This document shows, piece by piece, positions 1 through 11,111 of a DNA stretch of 64,000 nucleotides. The position numbers were made by a program, and so were the translations under genes. Numbering within the stretch: position 1 is the first letter of the stretch; every line of letters begins with the position of its first letter. The notes beneath the pieces were generated by a model that saw only the letters and a program-made list of their open reading frames with translations, did not search any database and was not told the DNA's origin. Location of the stretch: the NCBI GenBank assembly GCA_030169165.1, contig CM058040.1, forward strand, positions 13,062,898 through 13,126,897, written 5' to 3'. Source of the stretch: Centaurea solstitialis. Taxonomy: Eukaryota > Streptophyta > Magnoliopsida > Asterales > Asteraceae.

Positions 1-250
1 CACCATCGCCCAGAATGAAAAAAAACACAAAAGGGTATTTCGGTCATTTACCAAAATTTCATTCTAATTCCAAAGCTACATTATGTGAACCAAACAAGCA
101 CATTCCAATTCCTCTAGCAGATTCCATTCCAATTTTGCCAACCAAACAGGTGGTCAAACCTAACAACATTCCATTCCAATTCCTTCAAAGTCAAATTCCT
201 TTGACAGATTCCATTCCATCCAAAAACATTCTGCGAACCAAACGCCACCT
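1..250. mobile_element. MITE, right-hand part, cut by window edge
   Basis: About 230 bp matches the right part of the element at 53621-54227, ending in the same 'gcgaaccaaacg-cacct' terminus. The left part lies outside the window. The 88-residue open frame across it is an accident of CCA- and ATTCC-rich sequence, not a gene. Superfamily not assigned. Confidence 0.55.
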
Positions 251-251
251 T

Positions 252-345
252 AGGTTCAAAGGAGAACTGCTAAAAAAATGAGAAGTAGAGAAGTGATCTC
301 CACCACTCATCTGATCAATAAAGACTACTTTGGGATTAATGATAA
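252..345. repeat. Half of a fold-back MITE (TTCAAA..GAGAAGTGCT family)
   Basis: Matches the left arm of the complete element at 49101-49341: a TTCAAA start, a GAGAA-CTGCTAAAAAAAT block, and the interior 'gaagtgatctccaccactca' followed by a (C/G)(A/T)TCAATAAA motif. The right arm is missing, so this is a relic. Confidence 0.5.
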
Positions 346-582
346 CACTAAAAAATTTAAGATCCGTGAGAACTTCTACTTTGTTTTACATGATTTTTGC
401 TTATATAAGAGAAAGTGTTTAATGTATCTATTAACATATATATTTGTATGTACACTATAATTTTAAAAATTGAAGCCAATTTTAAAATTTCAATCACAAG
501 AGGTATGTTCATGATAAGAATCCATCTATATTTAATAATATTACAACTTATTAACAATACATAATAACTATTAAATTAAAAA

Positions 583-753
583 GCGTCTTCCAGCTGTGGC
601 GAATTGGTTATTGCTTGGAAGGTTCATAGTGTCCTAACCGAGTTTGAGTCTTTCTATGCATATGCCTGAGGACATTTAATTAGGGCCATATTTAACCTCC
701 AAAATTGCCGATGATTAGTTGGGCTTTGACCAGGACACTCTTAAAAAAAATGT
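583..753 (+). mobile_element. SINE-like short retroposon with target duplication
   Basis: A 171-bp unit ends in a short A run and is bracketed by the 13-bp direct repeat ATTAAATTAAAAA (570-582 and 754-766). Inside are degenerate Pol III A-box (agctgtggcgaattgg) and B-box (gagtttgagtc) matches about 40 bp apart. Short length, A tail, long target duplication and tRNA-like promoter fit a plant SINE. The boxes are too degenerate for a working tRNA. Confidence 0.55.
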
Positions 754-766
754 ATTAAATTAAAAA

Positions 767-1624
767 ATTCTATGTGTAGCATTAAATTGCTTGAGTTCAC
801 ATTAACGTCACATAATACATATTCTAAGTTGTTAATATTATAAATAACACAGCATTTAATTTAATAAACGTAGTTAAATATTATTTACTACTAGAAAACA
901 ATAATATTTAATAAATTTAGATAAGCATTAACAAAACAGGGGAATGAAAATCAATTTAACATAACAGGGGGAATGAAAATCCAAATGAATTTAACAAAGT
1001 ATATTAACAAAACAGGGGGGAATGAAAATCGAATTCCCGCCTCTTCTTTCCCTCCTTTTGTTTTCCCATCAGTTCATTGTTTCCATATCCCCAATCCTAA
1101 CCCATACCAATGCAGCATTTCTTTTCGAGCGGAAGTGCATATAGGAAGGTTTTGTTAGGTTCCTTTGTGCTAATTAGAAGATGTTATCCGTGCAGCGTTT
1201 CTTTTCACTGCTAACCGCCCCTGCGGCTCTTCTCTGGTCAGTTGCTCCGCTCACTAGACTTACGCTCAACAAGTAATTGATAATTCAAGTGATTAATTAT
1301 TTTTGCAGGGGTGATGCATCAGGGAGACTTTGTAGAAGAAACTTGCTGCAATTTTTTAAATACCATTAAGCTGTGTGTTTTATCCAGTGATTTAAGGTTG
1401 GGAAATACATGCTTAATATTCTCTACAATTGGCATGAGCGATTCAGACTTCATAAAATGCCTTTTATGGGGGTTAGCGACTAGTCTGAGTGCTTAGTCGT
1501 TGTAGTAAACTTGCCTAGTTATCATTATGCATATACAACACCTTGGATTAGTGAGCGGACTATAATTGATGTTGATATTATTATGTTATACGGTGTTGGG
1601 TTTCGATAAGGGGTTGAGGTATGA
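767..1624. other. AT-rich intergenic DNA with a short tandem repeat
   Basis: Three imperfect copies of 'aacaaaacaggggGaatgaaaatc' lie at about 931-1030. No coding signal, RNA gene or recognisable element is seen in the rest. Two 61-codon frames here have no family resemblance and are not called. Confidence 0.4.
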
Positions 1625-1639
1625 AAAATGATTAATCAA

Positions 1640-1908
1640 TTGTTATGGGGGGGGGGGGTGAAAGCCACACTACCCGGGTTCGATTCCACAAACAACACTT
1701 TTCTGCAATATCGAGACTTTGGATCTGATCCTTTGAGGCCAGGTTTGGGATCGGTTCGGATTGGTCCATAAAGCCCCTAAAACCTGTCGGTCGGGTTCAC
1801 TCATAGGTTGGGTCGGGTTGCAACGGATTAGTGGGATTACCCGTAAGGAACCCCAATACCGCTGGAACGTGTGTACGCGTTAACTTGCTGTTCAAAAAAA
1901 TACGGTCG
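1640..1908 (+). mobile_element. SINE-like remnant
   Basis: Contains an intact B-box (GGTTCGATTCC near 1678) and about 220 bp further on ends in 'ttaacttgctgttcaaaaaaa'. Its middle, with runs of 'ggtcggttcgg' type, resembles the SINE body at 32355-33486. The A-box side is replaced by a G run (about 1647-1659), so the head is damaged. No clear target duplication was found. Confidence 0.4.
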
Positions 1909-1919
1909 TTTGAGACTAA

Positions 1920-2257
1920 GACATTGTCTGGTAAACCAAAAGTAGTTTATAAGCTAGTTTATTTTTTGTGTACATGTTTGGATGGACAAAAAGTATAGCA
2001 TATAAACTAGCTTTTTGATAAGCTACTTGGGGGTAGCTTTTTGGAGCCTTTTGTAGTTTTTTTCAATTATATCCTTCTAAATATTACTTATTATACTTCA
2101 ATAAATCTTTTTTGGTCATTTTACATGCCCATAAGCTAGTTTTTGCCAAACATAATTTGTTCATAAACTAGTTTACCAACTACTAGCTAGCTTATCAGTC
2201 AAACAAGTAGTTTATCAACTACCAACTAACTTATCAGCTAGTTTGCCAATCATAGCT
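1920..2257. mobile_element. Tourist/Harbinger-like MITE (TTTGGCAAACTAGCT family)
   Basis: The interior is dense in TTATAAGCTAG and TTATCAGCTAG blocks and shares 'tttttggtcattttacat' with the copies at 43658-43961 and 56995-59376. TAA borders both ends, the 3-bp target duplication of the PIF/Harbinger group. Ends are degenerate (gacattgtctggtaaac / gtttgccaatcatagct). No open frame; non-autonomous. Confidence 0.5.
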
Positions 2258-2429
2258 TAAGCCTCTCCATAGAATGCTAGACACATGACTCGAACTTGGG
2301 TTGATGGGATATTCACCATATCCCCTTAGGCCTTTTGCTATCCACCCTTATGGTTAAACCCATCTCTATTGTTAACCATGTGGCTCGGTACATCTTTTTA
2401 AGTATAGCTATTAGTTTTCTTTTGCATAC

Positions 2430-3182
2430 AAAGAAAGAATAATATAAATTATGACCAATACATCACGACACATAGTATACTTAATTTCTATCATTGTGAC
2501 TATTGTTAACTTTCAATGACACAAATTAACAAAATTGTGACCATAAATTACTTACTAGTCACATGAACTGAATTGTTAAAAACATGACTATTAGTTACCT
2601 TTTGGCCACTGACTTAGTTTGAATGTAACCTTAATTATAATTTAGCTACATAAAGTTCATAGTAATCGTTGCCAATTCATGACCTATAGTTACACTTAAC
2701 TCGTAAAACCGTGGCCATTGGTTAGCTTTTGGTGACACAAGATAATTAAAACCGTGACCATAAACACCTTGTCTTTTGGCCATGTTTACCAAGTTTTCGT
2801 GGCGATTAATAATTATCTTTTAGTCATAGAAAGTTAGCTTGACGTGGCCGTATGTGTACGTATAGCCACGAGATGAAAACCGTTATAACAAAAAGTCACA
2901 GTTTAGATAAAAAGTGTGACTGTATGTCTATATATGGCCACGATTTCTGATTGTTATTGGCCACAGTCAAAAAGATATCACCGTAGCAAACCATTTAGTC
3001 ACAGTTTATTAAAACTGTGACTTTATGTTCAAACGTGTATGGTAGTGGTCACAATTATTTAATTAAACCATGACCAAAACAATACCTTAATTTTATTATG
3101 ATTTTTAGTCACAATTTTTAACCTAACCGTGGCAGCCCTGTATTTTGAAAACCGTGGCAAAAGACCATTTTTGTACTAGTGA
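2430..3182. mobile_element. CACTA-like element, one end recognisable
   Basis: The right end, read on the minus strand, begins CACTAGTACAAAAATGGTC, a good CACTA (En/Spm) terminus. The 650 bp inside it contain many copies of short motifs such as 'aaccgtgacca' and 'gtggccat' in both orientations, like the subterminal repeats that bind CACTA transposase. The left terminus was not found, so the left edge is a guess. No transposase frame: non-autonomous or truncated. Confidence 0.5.
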
Positions 3183-3942
3183 TTATAGTCATATATTGAT
3201 GTGGGCCCATGTGGGTCCCCATAATAAAAAATCATATATGATTCAGGTGGCACCCAACTACTAAATCATATAAAAAAAATTATATGTGGACCCACATCAT
3301 ATATATGTGATTGTGGTTACTTCTTTTATTCTTGCAAATTGGATGAGGTCTTGTTTGAATCTAATTCTATATATATATAAAAATATAGAGAGAGGGAGGT
3401 TAAGGAAACACCTCAAATTAATGGAAGATTGAGAAGTACTGTATGCACTTGTGTATACAAGTAAATAACCTTAGTTTTTGGGTTTTATGCACGTGTTCAT
3501 GTTACTAATTATTTATATGTAATTAGGGCATTATTCCGTTTTCCATTCTTCTGAAGTTTTCTCTGAACGTATCTATACATTCTTCAATTCTTTGAGAGAG
3601 AGAGAGAGAGAGAGAGAGAAATGTGGATTCATACGACAACGCTAACTATTTAATAAAACAAGAAAAACTTTGTCAATGTACAAAATCATATATGATTCAC
3701 TTACAAAATCATATATGATTCATGCGACCTTAACTAGCGTCCATATTCGTCCGCATCCTTATTCTATTAGTGTATAATCACATGTGATTTTATACATGAA
3801 CGAGGTTTTTTTTTGTTTTCTTAAATAGTATTTATATATACAAACTTATATATAGTATTTATAATCACATGTGATTTTATACAAACTTATATATAGTATT
3901 TATATATACAAACTTATATATACTATTTATATATACAAACTT
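3183..3942. other. Intergenic DNA with ATCATATATGAT palindromes and (GA)n
   Basis: Holds several copies of the palindrome ATCATATATGAT (3230s, 3680s, 3710s), a (GA)n run near 3594-3619 and, from 3830, tandem 'acttatatatagtatttata' units. The same ATCATATATGAT motif fills the interior of the fold-back element at 59424-59737. No gene seen. Confidence 0.4.
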
Positions 3943-4838
3943 ACCTCGTCACTCAACTCTAACATTTGTTCCGCATGTATCCTATTAAACGTGGACTCCT
4001 TATACCAACAAACCCCCCTCGGTATCCTATTGTGGCGTCGTCTAAAAATCCGCCTCGCGACCGGAAATGTCTCGACTACCCATATCTGTCATTATAATAA
4101 AAAAAATTTAATCAGTATATGTCGAAAACTAACATTCAATGCAAATAAAATATAATTGGTTGTTTTTTATTTTAAGATTTGCTAACTAACCTTCAATGCA
4201 AATAAAAATCCTGTCAACGTCATTGCTCTCTTTCCAGCTCTGATTCGCCTTGCTACCTCGTTATTCATCTGGTTAAACGTGTAATCCCAAATATAAGAAC
4301 CCCATGGAAAGGAGTTCCATAACTCAAGATCGTCTATAAGAGACAAAATAAGCACCGGTACTCTTTGAGGGTTTTGATGCCCAAGGAAAAACCGCTCAGT
4401 TATCGCCAACAAACAAATACGGACCGCATCGTCGTTCGTAAATGGATCATTTTCTTTTCGAATCCGGTCAAACTGCGCTCTGACATCGTTTATAACTATC
4501 GTCGCCTTTCCAAACACGCGTCTGACAAATGCAAAATCATGGTTCTGGATCTCGGGCTGTGGTCCAAATCGCAATCCAGTAATCAAACAAAAGTCCCGTC
4601 GTGTGAACCGAATGTTATAACAGTTGATTCTAAACCACATTTCGTTTAGTTGACCATTTGGCGGGTCGATTTGTTGCTCCAACACTACTAAACAAAGTAT
4701 TGGGTCGGCAGATGTTTCCTCATTATGTAACCATGGTCCAAACACCGTGTTTTGTAGCAACAAAAGTCGTTCTTCTGACAACCGATTTTTTATTTCTTCG
4801 AACATCTGAATGTGATTCTTCAATGTAATTCTTTTGTT
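3943..4838 (-). pseudogene. DUF1985-type protein fragment, two exons (transposon-associated)
   Basis: Read on the minus strand. Exon 1 runs about 4838-4194 and ends in a frame-keeping AAG|GTTAGT donor; exon 2 starts at 4085 after a TAATGACAG acceptor and runs to about 3943, where TA-repeat sequence takes over. Exon 1 carries 'MWFRINCYNIRFTRRDFCLITGLRFG' style sequence around residues 62-87 and a later 'ELWNSFPWGSYIWDYTFNQM' block, as in plant DUF1985 proteins. Exon 2 continues with a WVVETFPVARRIF segment. DUF1985 proteins are often carried by Mutator-like elements together with a C-terminal Ulp1-type protease; no protease part or transposase is seen here. Upstream exons are missing and both sides are microsatellite. 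Most likely a broken transposon-borne gene; a short expressed gene cannot be excluded. Confidence 0.6.
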
Positions 4839-4859
4839 CTATAAACATAAACAAATTAT

Positions 4860-5139
4860 TAATAGAGTTTCGATAAAGATATATATAAATATAGTTTATA
4901 TATATAAACTTATAAGTATATATATATAAGTATTTATATATATATTATAGTATTTATATATATAAAAGTATTTATATATACATATATACATACATAAAGT
5001 ATTTATATATATAAATATCATATATAAACGTATTTATATATATATAAGTATTTATATATATATAAGTATTTATATATACATATATACATACATAAAGTAT
5101 TTATATATATAAATACATATATAAACGTATTTATATATA
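4860..5139. repeat. TA microsatellite / 'gtatttatatata' tandem repeat
   Basis: Imperfect tandem units of 'agtatttatatatata' with variable TA length. The fold-back element at 5140-5494 sits inside this tract, which resumes at 5495. Confidence 0.8.
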
Positions 5140-5494
5140 GGTGAAAGTTCAAATACAAACCACTTTTTCATTGTGAACGTGAGGACAACCCAGAGCGTGA
5201 CACGTGGCAACAAATTTTCACACACGCGCGACCTTCCCCGCGACCTAGTGTTATTCAGTCTGAATAACAGTGGTATTCAGACTGAATAACACTAGGTCGC
5301 GGGGAAGGTCGCGCGTGTCACTGATTTTTGGCGATTTTAGTGTTATTCATACTGAATAACGCTTTATTCAGTCTGAATAAAGCGTTATTCAGACTGAATA
5401 ACACTAAGTTGCGAAAATTCAGAGTGACACGTGGCGCGCTCTCGTTTGTCCTCACGTTCACAATGAAAAAGTGGTTTGTAATTGAACCCACCCC
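5140..5494. mobile_element. Fold-back MITE in TA tract, ACGTGGC family, with nested hairpins
   Basis: Outer inverted arms of about 75 bp: the left reads GTGAAAGTTCAAATACAAAC.. through GTGACACGTGGC; the right is its reverse complement, ending in 'ttgaacccacccc'. Inside are a second near-perfect inverted repeat of about 45-bp arms (5222-5318) and five imperfect copies of the 19-bp palindrome GTTATTCAGTCTGAATAAC. The element is flanked directly by TA microsatellite. No coding capacity. Confidence 0.75.
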
Positions 5495-5690
5495 TTTATA
5501 TATATATATAAATAGTTTATATATATATATAAACGTATATAAATATTTATACATATATAAATGTATACATATTTATATATATATATATATAAATACATAA
5601 ATACATATATAATTTTTAAATATTTATATATATTTAGAAATACATATAAATACGTTAATTTATATACGTATTAAAATTTAATATTAAGAA
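5495..5690. repeat. TA microsatellite
   Basis: Continues the TA-rich tract interrupted by the fold-back element, with 'aaacgtatataaatatttatacata' type units broken up by substitutions. Confidence 0.8.
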
Positions 5691-6668
5691 GGCCGTTATG
5701 ACGCCGTTACGCCGTTATGACGTCGTAACGCCGTTATGACGCCGTTATGATGTTATAACGGCGTCATAACGGCGTTACGACGTCATAACGGCGTAACGGC
5801 GTCATAACGGCGCCGTTATAGTGTTTTTCAAAATTAGGGTTTTCAGGCGCCGTTTTAGTGTTCATTAGGGTTTTCAGGCGCCGCTATGGGTTTTCCAACG
5901 TGGGGTTTGCAGTGGTGGCGTCGCGGTGGTGCGGTGGTGGTGGCGCCGCGGTGGTGCGGTGGTGGTGGCGCCGCGCTTGTGCGGTGGTGGTGGCGCCGCG
6001 CTGGTGCGGTGGAGTGGCGTGTGGTGGCGTATGGTGGCCTTATTAGGGTTTTCTAGTGGTGGCGTGTGCAGTAGTGGTGGAGCGGTGGTGGTGCGGTGGT
6101 GGTAAGTCGCGTGTGCCACCGTTACTAGACCCAACACGGTGGTGATCGTGGTGGTGTGATTGCGTAATCAAAAGCATAAAATTAGATTAGAAACAACTTA
6201 CGTCACCCATGTCGATATGTTTGGAAACAAGCACGTGCGAATTGAGAAGTTTCTTCGAGATTCCGTCACGTGAACAATCTTCGGGATTCCAATACTATCT
6301 TTGTTGTGGGGTTCAATGGTCCCCTCTCAAGTGTATATAATGTTCTTGGTTGTTGAAGTAATAATGAAGACTCACAGGTGGTTGAAGGGAATTAATGGGG
6401 CTGATGGACGCGACGCCGTTATAACGGCGCCATAACGGACCGTTATGGCGCCGTTATAACGGTGCGTTATGCACAACGTTATAGACTTGGTCAACAGTTT
6501 GGACTTTTTTGTCGCCTAGCCTGAGGGCCGTTATAACGGCGTCATAACGGCGTTGACGCCGTTATAACGGCGTCAAAACGGCTTTTTTGTTGACTTTCTT
6601 TGGTCAGCCGAGCTCCGTTTTTGTCTTTTACTGAAAAGTCCGTTATAACGGTGCTTATAACGGCTTTT
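5691..6668. mobile_element. Element bounded by clustered CGTTATAACG / CGTTATGACG palindromes
   Basis: Left cluster (5691-5820) has more than ten CGTTATGACGCCGTTA-like units in both orientations that can fold into one long stem. A second cluster runs from 6405 to 6668. Between them are a CGGTGG-rich stretch (5900-6120) and unique sequence. The outer ends mirror each other (GGCCGTTATGACGCC; on the other strand AGCCGTTATAAGCACCG). Clustered palindromes at both ends of a non-coding unit suggest a DNA transposon with complex subterminal repeats. Superfamily unknown; no target duplication recognised. Frames through the CGGTGG part are low complexity. Confidence 0.5.
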
Positions 6669-6779
6669 CGTGGGTATGAGGTGCAAAACGAGAGAGAAAA
6701 TGGCTACAAAATTAAAGGGGGGGGGTACCCCCATGGGTATAGCCGCCAAAATCCCCACTTTTCAACTTACATATCAGCC

Positions 6780-6931
6780 TCCTAAACTTATAACTTTTAT
6801 TCGCTTTATATCTTTTAGTTTTCTTTATTTCATTTAACTTTTAGCCATATATAGCATATTGACTGAAATATGTTAAAGTATCGATAGCTACTGTTCATGA
6901 ACCCGGTGCGAAGCCCGGGCTTATCAACTAG
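6780..6931 (+). mobile_element. Helitron 3' end
   Basis: The sequence CCCGG-tgcgaag-CCCGGG makes a short hairpin followed 8 bp later by CTAG and then T (6928-6932), the classic Helitron 3' terminus inserted before T. About 100 bp of AT-rich sequence upstream resembles 8345-8450. The 5' end (TC) was not located, so the left coordinate is arbitrary. Confidence 0.6.
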
Positions 6932-7491
6932 TTTGATCTATAGATATAGTGAGTTTTCGCTCTCAATGCACCAAAATGTATCAATAAATATGTTATTTAT
7001 TCTAGAGGGAGGTTAAAGAAAAACCTTAAAATAACACAAAAATGAAGAAACAATTTAGCAGCACTCTATTTTGACCGTATATGTACTTCTGTATAGTCAT
7101 AGACTTAATTTAATTTTATCCACAAGTGCATATAGTCTAAATTGAAGTCTATAAAGATGTTTCTCAACTTTCCATTTTTGTTAATATTTTCTCGTAAACC
7201 TGACTCATCTATTCTAATACATATAAACCTTATGCAAGAATAAAAAAATTCAAAAATTTTGAGGATGACTGAAAACCAAATACTTCATATTAAAACCCCA
7301 CATTTAGGGAGGATAACAAATGTGTATGTGTAGTGTATCAAATTAAATGAAAAGAAAGGTCAGCTTAAAAACAAAGACAAGAAAAAGACATTATAAATAT
7401 AAATATTTACCAGGAATTCATTTTTTTTTAGAAAAAAAGACAGAACCCCAGAAAACATTTATTAAAAAAAAAAAAAGTACAAAACGCACAC
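6932..7491. other. AT-rich intergenic DNA, no gene seen
   Basis: Contains 'gagggaggttaaagaaaaacc' near 7012, which resembles 'gagggaggttaaggaaacacc' near 3392, so a shared degraded repeat is likely. A poly-A run sits at 7463-7475. No coding or RNA signal. Confidence 0.4.
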
Positions 7492-8185
7492 TAAGGCCAT
7501 CCACAGCCGTACCACCCATACCACCTGCATAGGCTGCCACCTCAGCGCCACATCAGCTTTACCACTACCTTACCATTACCATACCATTCACCCACACCCG
7601 TACCACTCATACCACCTGTATGATTTTTTAAATACTAAAATATACTAAAATAATTAACTTTAAATTAAAATAATTAACTTTAAATTAAAATAATTAAAAT
7701 TAAAATTAAAATAATTAAAATTAAAATTAAAATAATTAAAATAATTAAAGTTAAAACTAAAATTAAAATAAAAATAAAAAACCGACAATTAAAAAGTAGA
7801 GGGACCAATAGTGCAATTTTAGTAATCCTAAAGGTTTTAATCTTTGCCTTTGTATAAATAGTCATCTTCCTCAAAAAAAACCCTAAAGGTTTTAACCCCA
7901 TTTCTTCCTAGCGGCTGAGAGCAGAGCCTCTCATCTTCCTCCCAACAACCCTAACCCCTTTTGAGAAGAAAAAAAAAGAAATTGGCAAAAATGGCAAAAT
8001 AAATGAGATGAAGAAAGAGAAGAGATTGAGAGCAGAGAAAAAAGAAAAAAAAAAGATTTTTTTGTGAACGGCAAGCGGCTACCGCTCGGGCTCCATACCG
8101 GCCCCATACCGGCACACCTCGGCGGTGTTACCGCCGGTATGGGGGCTGTACAGCTCACGAAACCGACCGGCCGCGGATGGCCTAA
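7492..8185. mobile_element. PIF/Harbinger-like MITE, CCACATCAGC family
   Basis: Ends are GGCCATCCACAGCCG and, on the other strand, GGCCATCCGCGGCCGG, each bordered by TAA, the 3-bp duplication expected for PIF/Harbinger. The interior has the family block 'gccacatcagctttaccact', a run of 'aattaaaat' units (7655-7770) and a purine-rich tract. Related copies: 35237-36208, 37228-37561, 38625-38866, 52730-53057. The 118-codon frame within it is low complexity. Confidence 0.65.
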
Positions 8186-9715
8186 GAACCCTACCAGGGA
8201 CTCAAAGCGGCACACAAGGAAGCAAACCCAAAACAACAAACAACCAAAATACAAACCAAGACAAGCTACAGTGCTCACACATTTCAAACCAGGAACTCAT
8301 TTTACTGTTCATCTATGGTGCTCACACATTTGCAATATTTATATTTTATTTCCTTAATCTTATCATATTTATTCACTTTATACCTTTTAGTTTTTTAAAT
8401 TTATTTTACGTTTTAGTCATATATCGTATATTAATTGAAATATGTTAAAAAAATACGTTTTAATTTTAACAAATTACAACCATTATAATCGTATCGTCAA
8501 TACATTCGAAATGAGCCTAATGTTGAATATTTTTTGATGTAATTATTTTATTATATATCATATATACTATGATTATATATGTATTTTAAACGTATTTCAG
8601 TTTTATTTTTAACTTTATACTTTTTCTATTTTTAATTTTACACAATCATTTTTTAGAAGGTTCGTCTAGGCTTTGTCCAGACTACATTCTTGGCAATTTT
8701 TACCGAGAGCTAAGATATACTTCCCTAAGATTAATACTCAGTGGCCACCAATTGCGCACGCATGAATTTGAACCCGGGTGGGAGCTACCACCGTTTAGGA
8801 ACTTACCACTACGACGCAAAAACCCACGAAAAACCTCATCCGAAAAACCTTTACACTATGTGAAAAACCTCTATGTGAGGTTTTTGCTTTTTGAAAAACC
8901 TCTGAAAAACTACACTGTGGATACTTTAACCACAATCACATATGATGTGGGCTCATATGGTTGCACCTTTACACAATTTTCTTTTACCTTTCGGCGAACG
9001 AAATCATATGGTGGCGCGTGCCATCGTGTAGCTACATTAGCTCCCTCCTTGTTCGACTACTGATGGAGTCCATTGTGGGGGATTTTTCCTAAATGGGTGT
9101 CGGGTTCGAATCCCAACTGATGCCTTGAAGTCCTTTATATGGAAATTGAATGACTAGGCTGGAGGTGGTTATTCTTCGTGGAGAGGTTTCGAACTCGGGT
9201 CATCGTGATCGACTTCATACCATGGTGACACGATAATACTCCGTCACATCAAGATGCCATTAAAAAAATAATATCTTAAATAGTTAAGTAATAAAGGTAT
9301 ACAAAATTTCAAAGCCCATAAATTGTTGCCCTTTGGAATATATGGGTGGAGTTTTAAAAAAAACCAGTTTTTCCATTACACATTTTTTTTCTCCTAGAGT
9401 GAGTATAACTTCTACTTAATTGTCAGATTTCTAGTTTTGCTGTCCATGGCTAAGGCCATCATTGCCATGGGCAAGGCCCGGCCTATGGTAAATCAACCTC
9501 AGTAAAAACTAACCAAGAGTTCATATTACAAATAAATGGCTTTTACTCATAAAATATTACCTAGGAGAAAGTCTATTGGTCATTATTGACGCATCACCCC
9601 TAAATACCAATGGTTCGGGCATAATCCCACTTTTTTCTAGGTACCTAATATGTTGTTGTTTTGAGTTTCCTATCAATAATTTACCAACTAACTTTTGTGA
9701 TGAATCGAGTCTTTA
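8186..9715. other. Intergenic DNA with degraded repeat ends
   Basis: 8345-8640 is AT-rich and similar to the Helitron-linked stretch at 6800-6895. Around 8809 'cactacgacgcaaaaaccc' followed by repeated GAAAAACCTC looks like a CACTA terminus with subterminal motifs. Near 9090 'gggttcgaatccc' is a B-box match in a SINE-like remnant. None is complete, and no host gene is seen. Confidence 0.35.
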
Positions 9716-9723
9716 GTAACAAT

Positions 9724-10458
9724 CAAGGGCGGAGCCAGCTGCTGCCCATGGTTAGCCCTTGCTAACTCTGAAATTTTTAATTTTTTTCCACATATAATAA
9801 AATGTATGAAGTCAATTAAGAATAATATGTGAAGTCAATTAACAATTAGAGATATTGAGGCCTATTTTAATTAAAAAATTGAAATGCTAACCCACCAACA
9901 ATTGGAGGTGGGGATGTCAGAATTGGGGTGGCCCACTTTCTCTTTTATTTACAAAACCAAAATGATCAAATCAAAATGAAGAGACAATATTTATACACTC
10001 TGCTTCAACGTGATTGCAACGATTTAAAATTTCGGTAAGCATTCACCTTTTAGGGTTCAACAAAAAATTATGAGTGTACGTATGAGTTAAATTTATGTAT
10101 TATATGTTTGATTATTGCTATTTGATTTACTTGAAAGTATTAACTTTTTAAGGGTTTAAATATTAAGATTTTTAATTGTTAAATGTTATAACTTGTAAAT
10201 TGTGTAGATATTTCTTTGTGTGTTGAAATTCTTGGATATTTGACAAATATGGATAAATACTTAACCAAAAGAAAAATACATAAATAGTTAACTAATAATG
10301 ATGGTTCAAAACAAAGTCATGTTGATTCGTCAGTGTTTTTTTGGGTGCATATGTATACTTTTGGATGGAATGTGGCTATTAATATAATATTTTGATCTAT
10401 CTTTTTTTCTCGTTAAATTAAAGAGGATAACCCTAGTTGATTTTTCTGGCTCCGCCTG
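9724..10458. mobile_element. Non-autonomous hAT element with 8-bp target duplication
   Basis: Terminal inverted repeats CAAGGGCGGAGCCAG and, on the other strand, CAGGCGGAGCCAG. The 8-bp direct repeat GTAACAAT lies immediately outside both ends (9716-9723, 10459-10466). An 8-bp duplication with short inverted ends is diagnostic for hAT. The 735-bp interior is AT-rich with no transposase frame. Confidence 0.8.
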
Positions 10459-10466
10459 GTAACAAT

Positions 10467-10481
10467 ACATATATATATATA

Positions 10482-10515
<34 letters not shown>

Positions 10516-10516
10516 T

Positions 10517-10581
<65 letters not shown>
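10467..10581. repeat. (TA)n-(GT)n-(GA)n compound microsatellite
   Basis: TA, then GT, then a long GA run that ends at the assembly gap. Frames of repeated Ser-Leu here are artefacts of the GA repeat. Confidence 0.95.
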
Positions 10582-10604
10582 NNNNNNNNNNNNNNNNNNN
10601 NNNN
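10582..10604. other. Assembly gap, 23 N
   Basis: The gap falls inside the GA microsatellite. Its odd length suggests an estimated small gap or a collapsed repeat. Confidence 0.98.
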
Positions 10605-11111
10605 TAATTACATATGTTTTCCATTTTAAAATTATTAACAATTTAACATTAATGATGTTATTAAGATATTTAATAAAAACTCATATCTTTCTCCTAAATA
10701 TTTAGTGTCTCTCCTAAATATTTAGTGTGAGAGAGTTTTATGTTGGAGTAATAAAAAACATTTTTCTCTAGTAAAATATATGGAATTCCTGAAATTTGGA
10801 AAAAAAATAATATTATTATCTTTATTTTTATGAAAGAGTAAAAAATAGCATAAAATCCAAAAATATTAATTTTTCTATTTTGAAGAACCTTATGAAAAAT
10901 GCTCTTATGCTCTTATTAATTTCACAGATCCAGTATGGTATTACAAACCTTATGAAAAATTCTCTTGTTGCTAGGTAATTTTTGTTAAACATAATTTTTT
11001 GGTAAGCTAAATTATTAACTACTAGCTAACTTATCAGTCAATTGCTAACTTATCAGCTAGTTTATCAAACATAGCCTTATAGTAATCCATACGATCATCA
11101 AATTACATTTA
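10605..11111. other. AT-rich flank with truncated Tourist-like MITE
   Basis: 10983-11077 has the right half of the TTATCAGCTAG family, ending 'agtttatcaaacatagcc'. The left half is absent. The duplicated phrase 'ctcctaaatatttagtgt' occurs twice near 10690-10727. No gene. Confidence 0.45.

Noticed and set aside
4365..4649. 94-residue plus-strand protein
   Set aside because: Antisense shadow of the DUF1985 exon.
7931..8287. 118-residue minus-strand protein
   Set aside because: Lies within a Harbinger-like MITE and a purine-rich tract, with low-complexity composition.
10330..10641. Ser-Leu repeat protein
   Set aside because: Translation of (GA)n running across an N gap.
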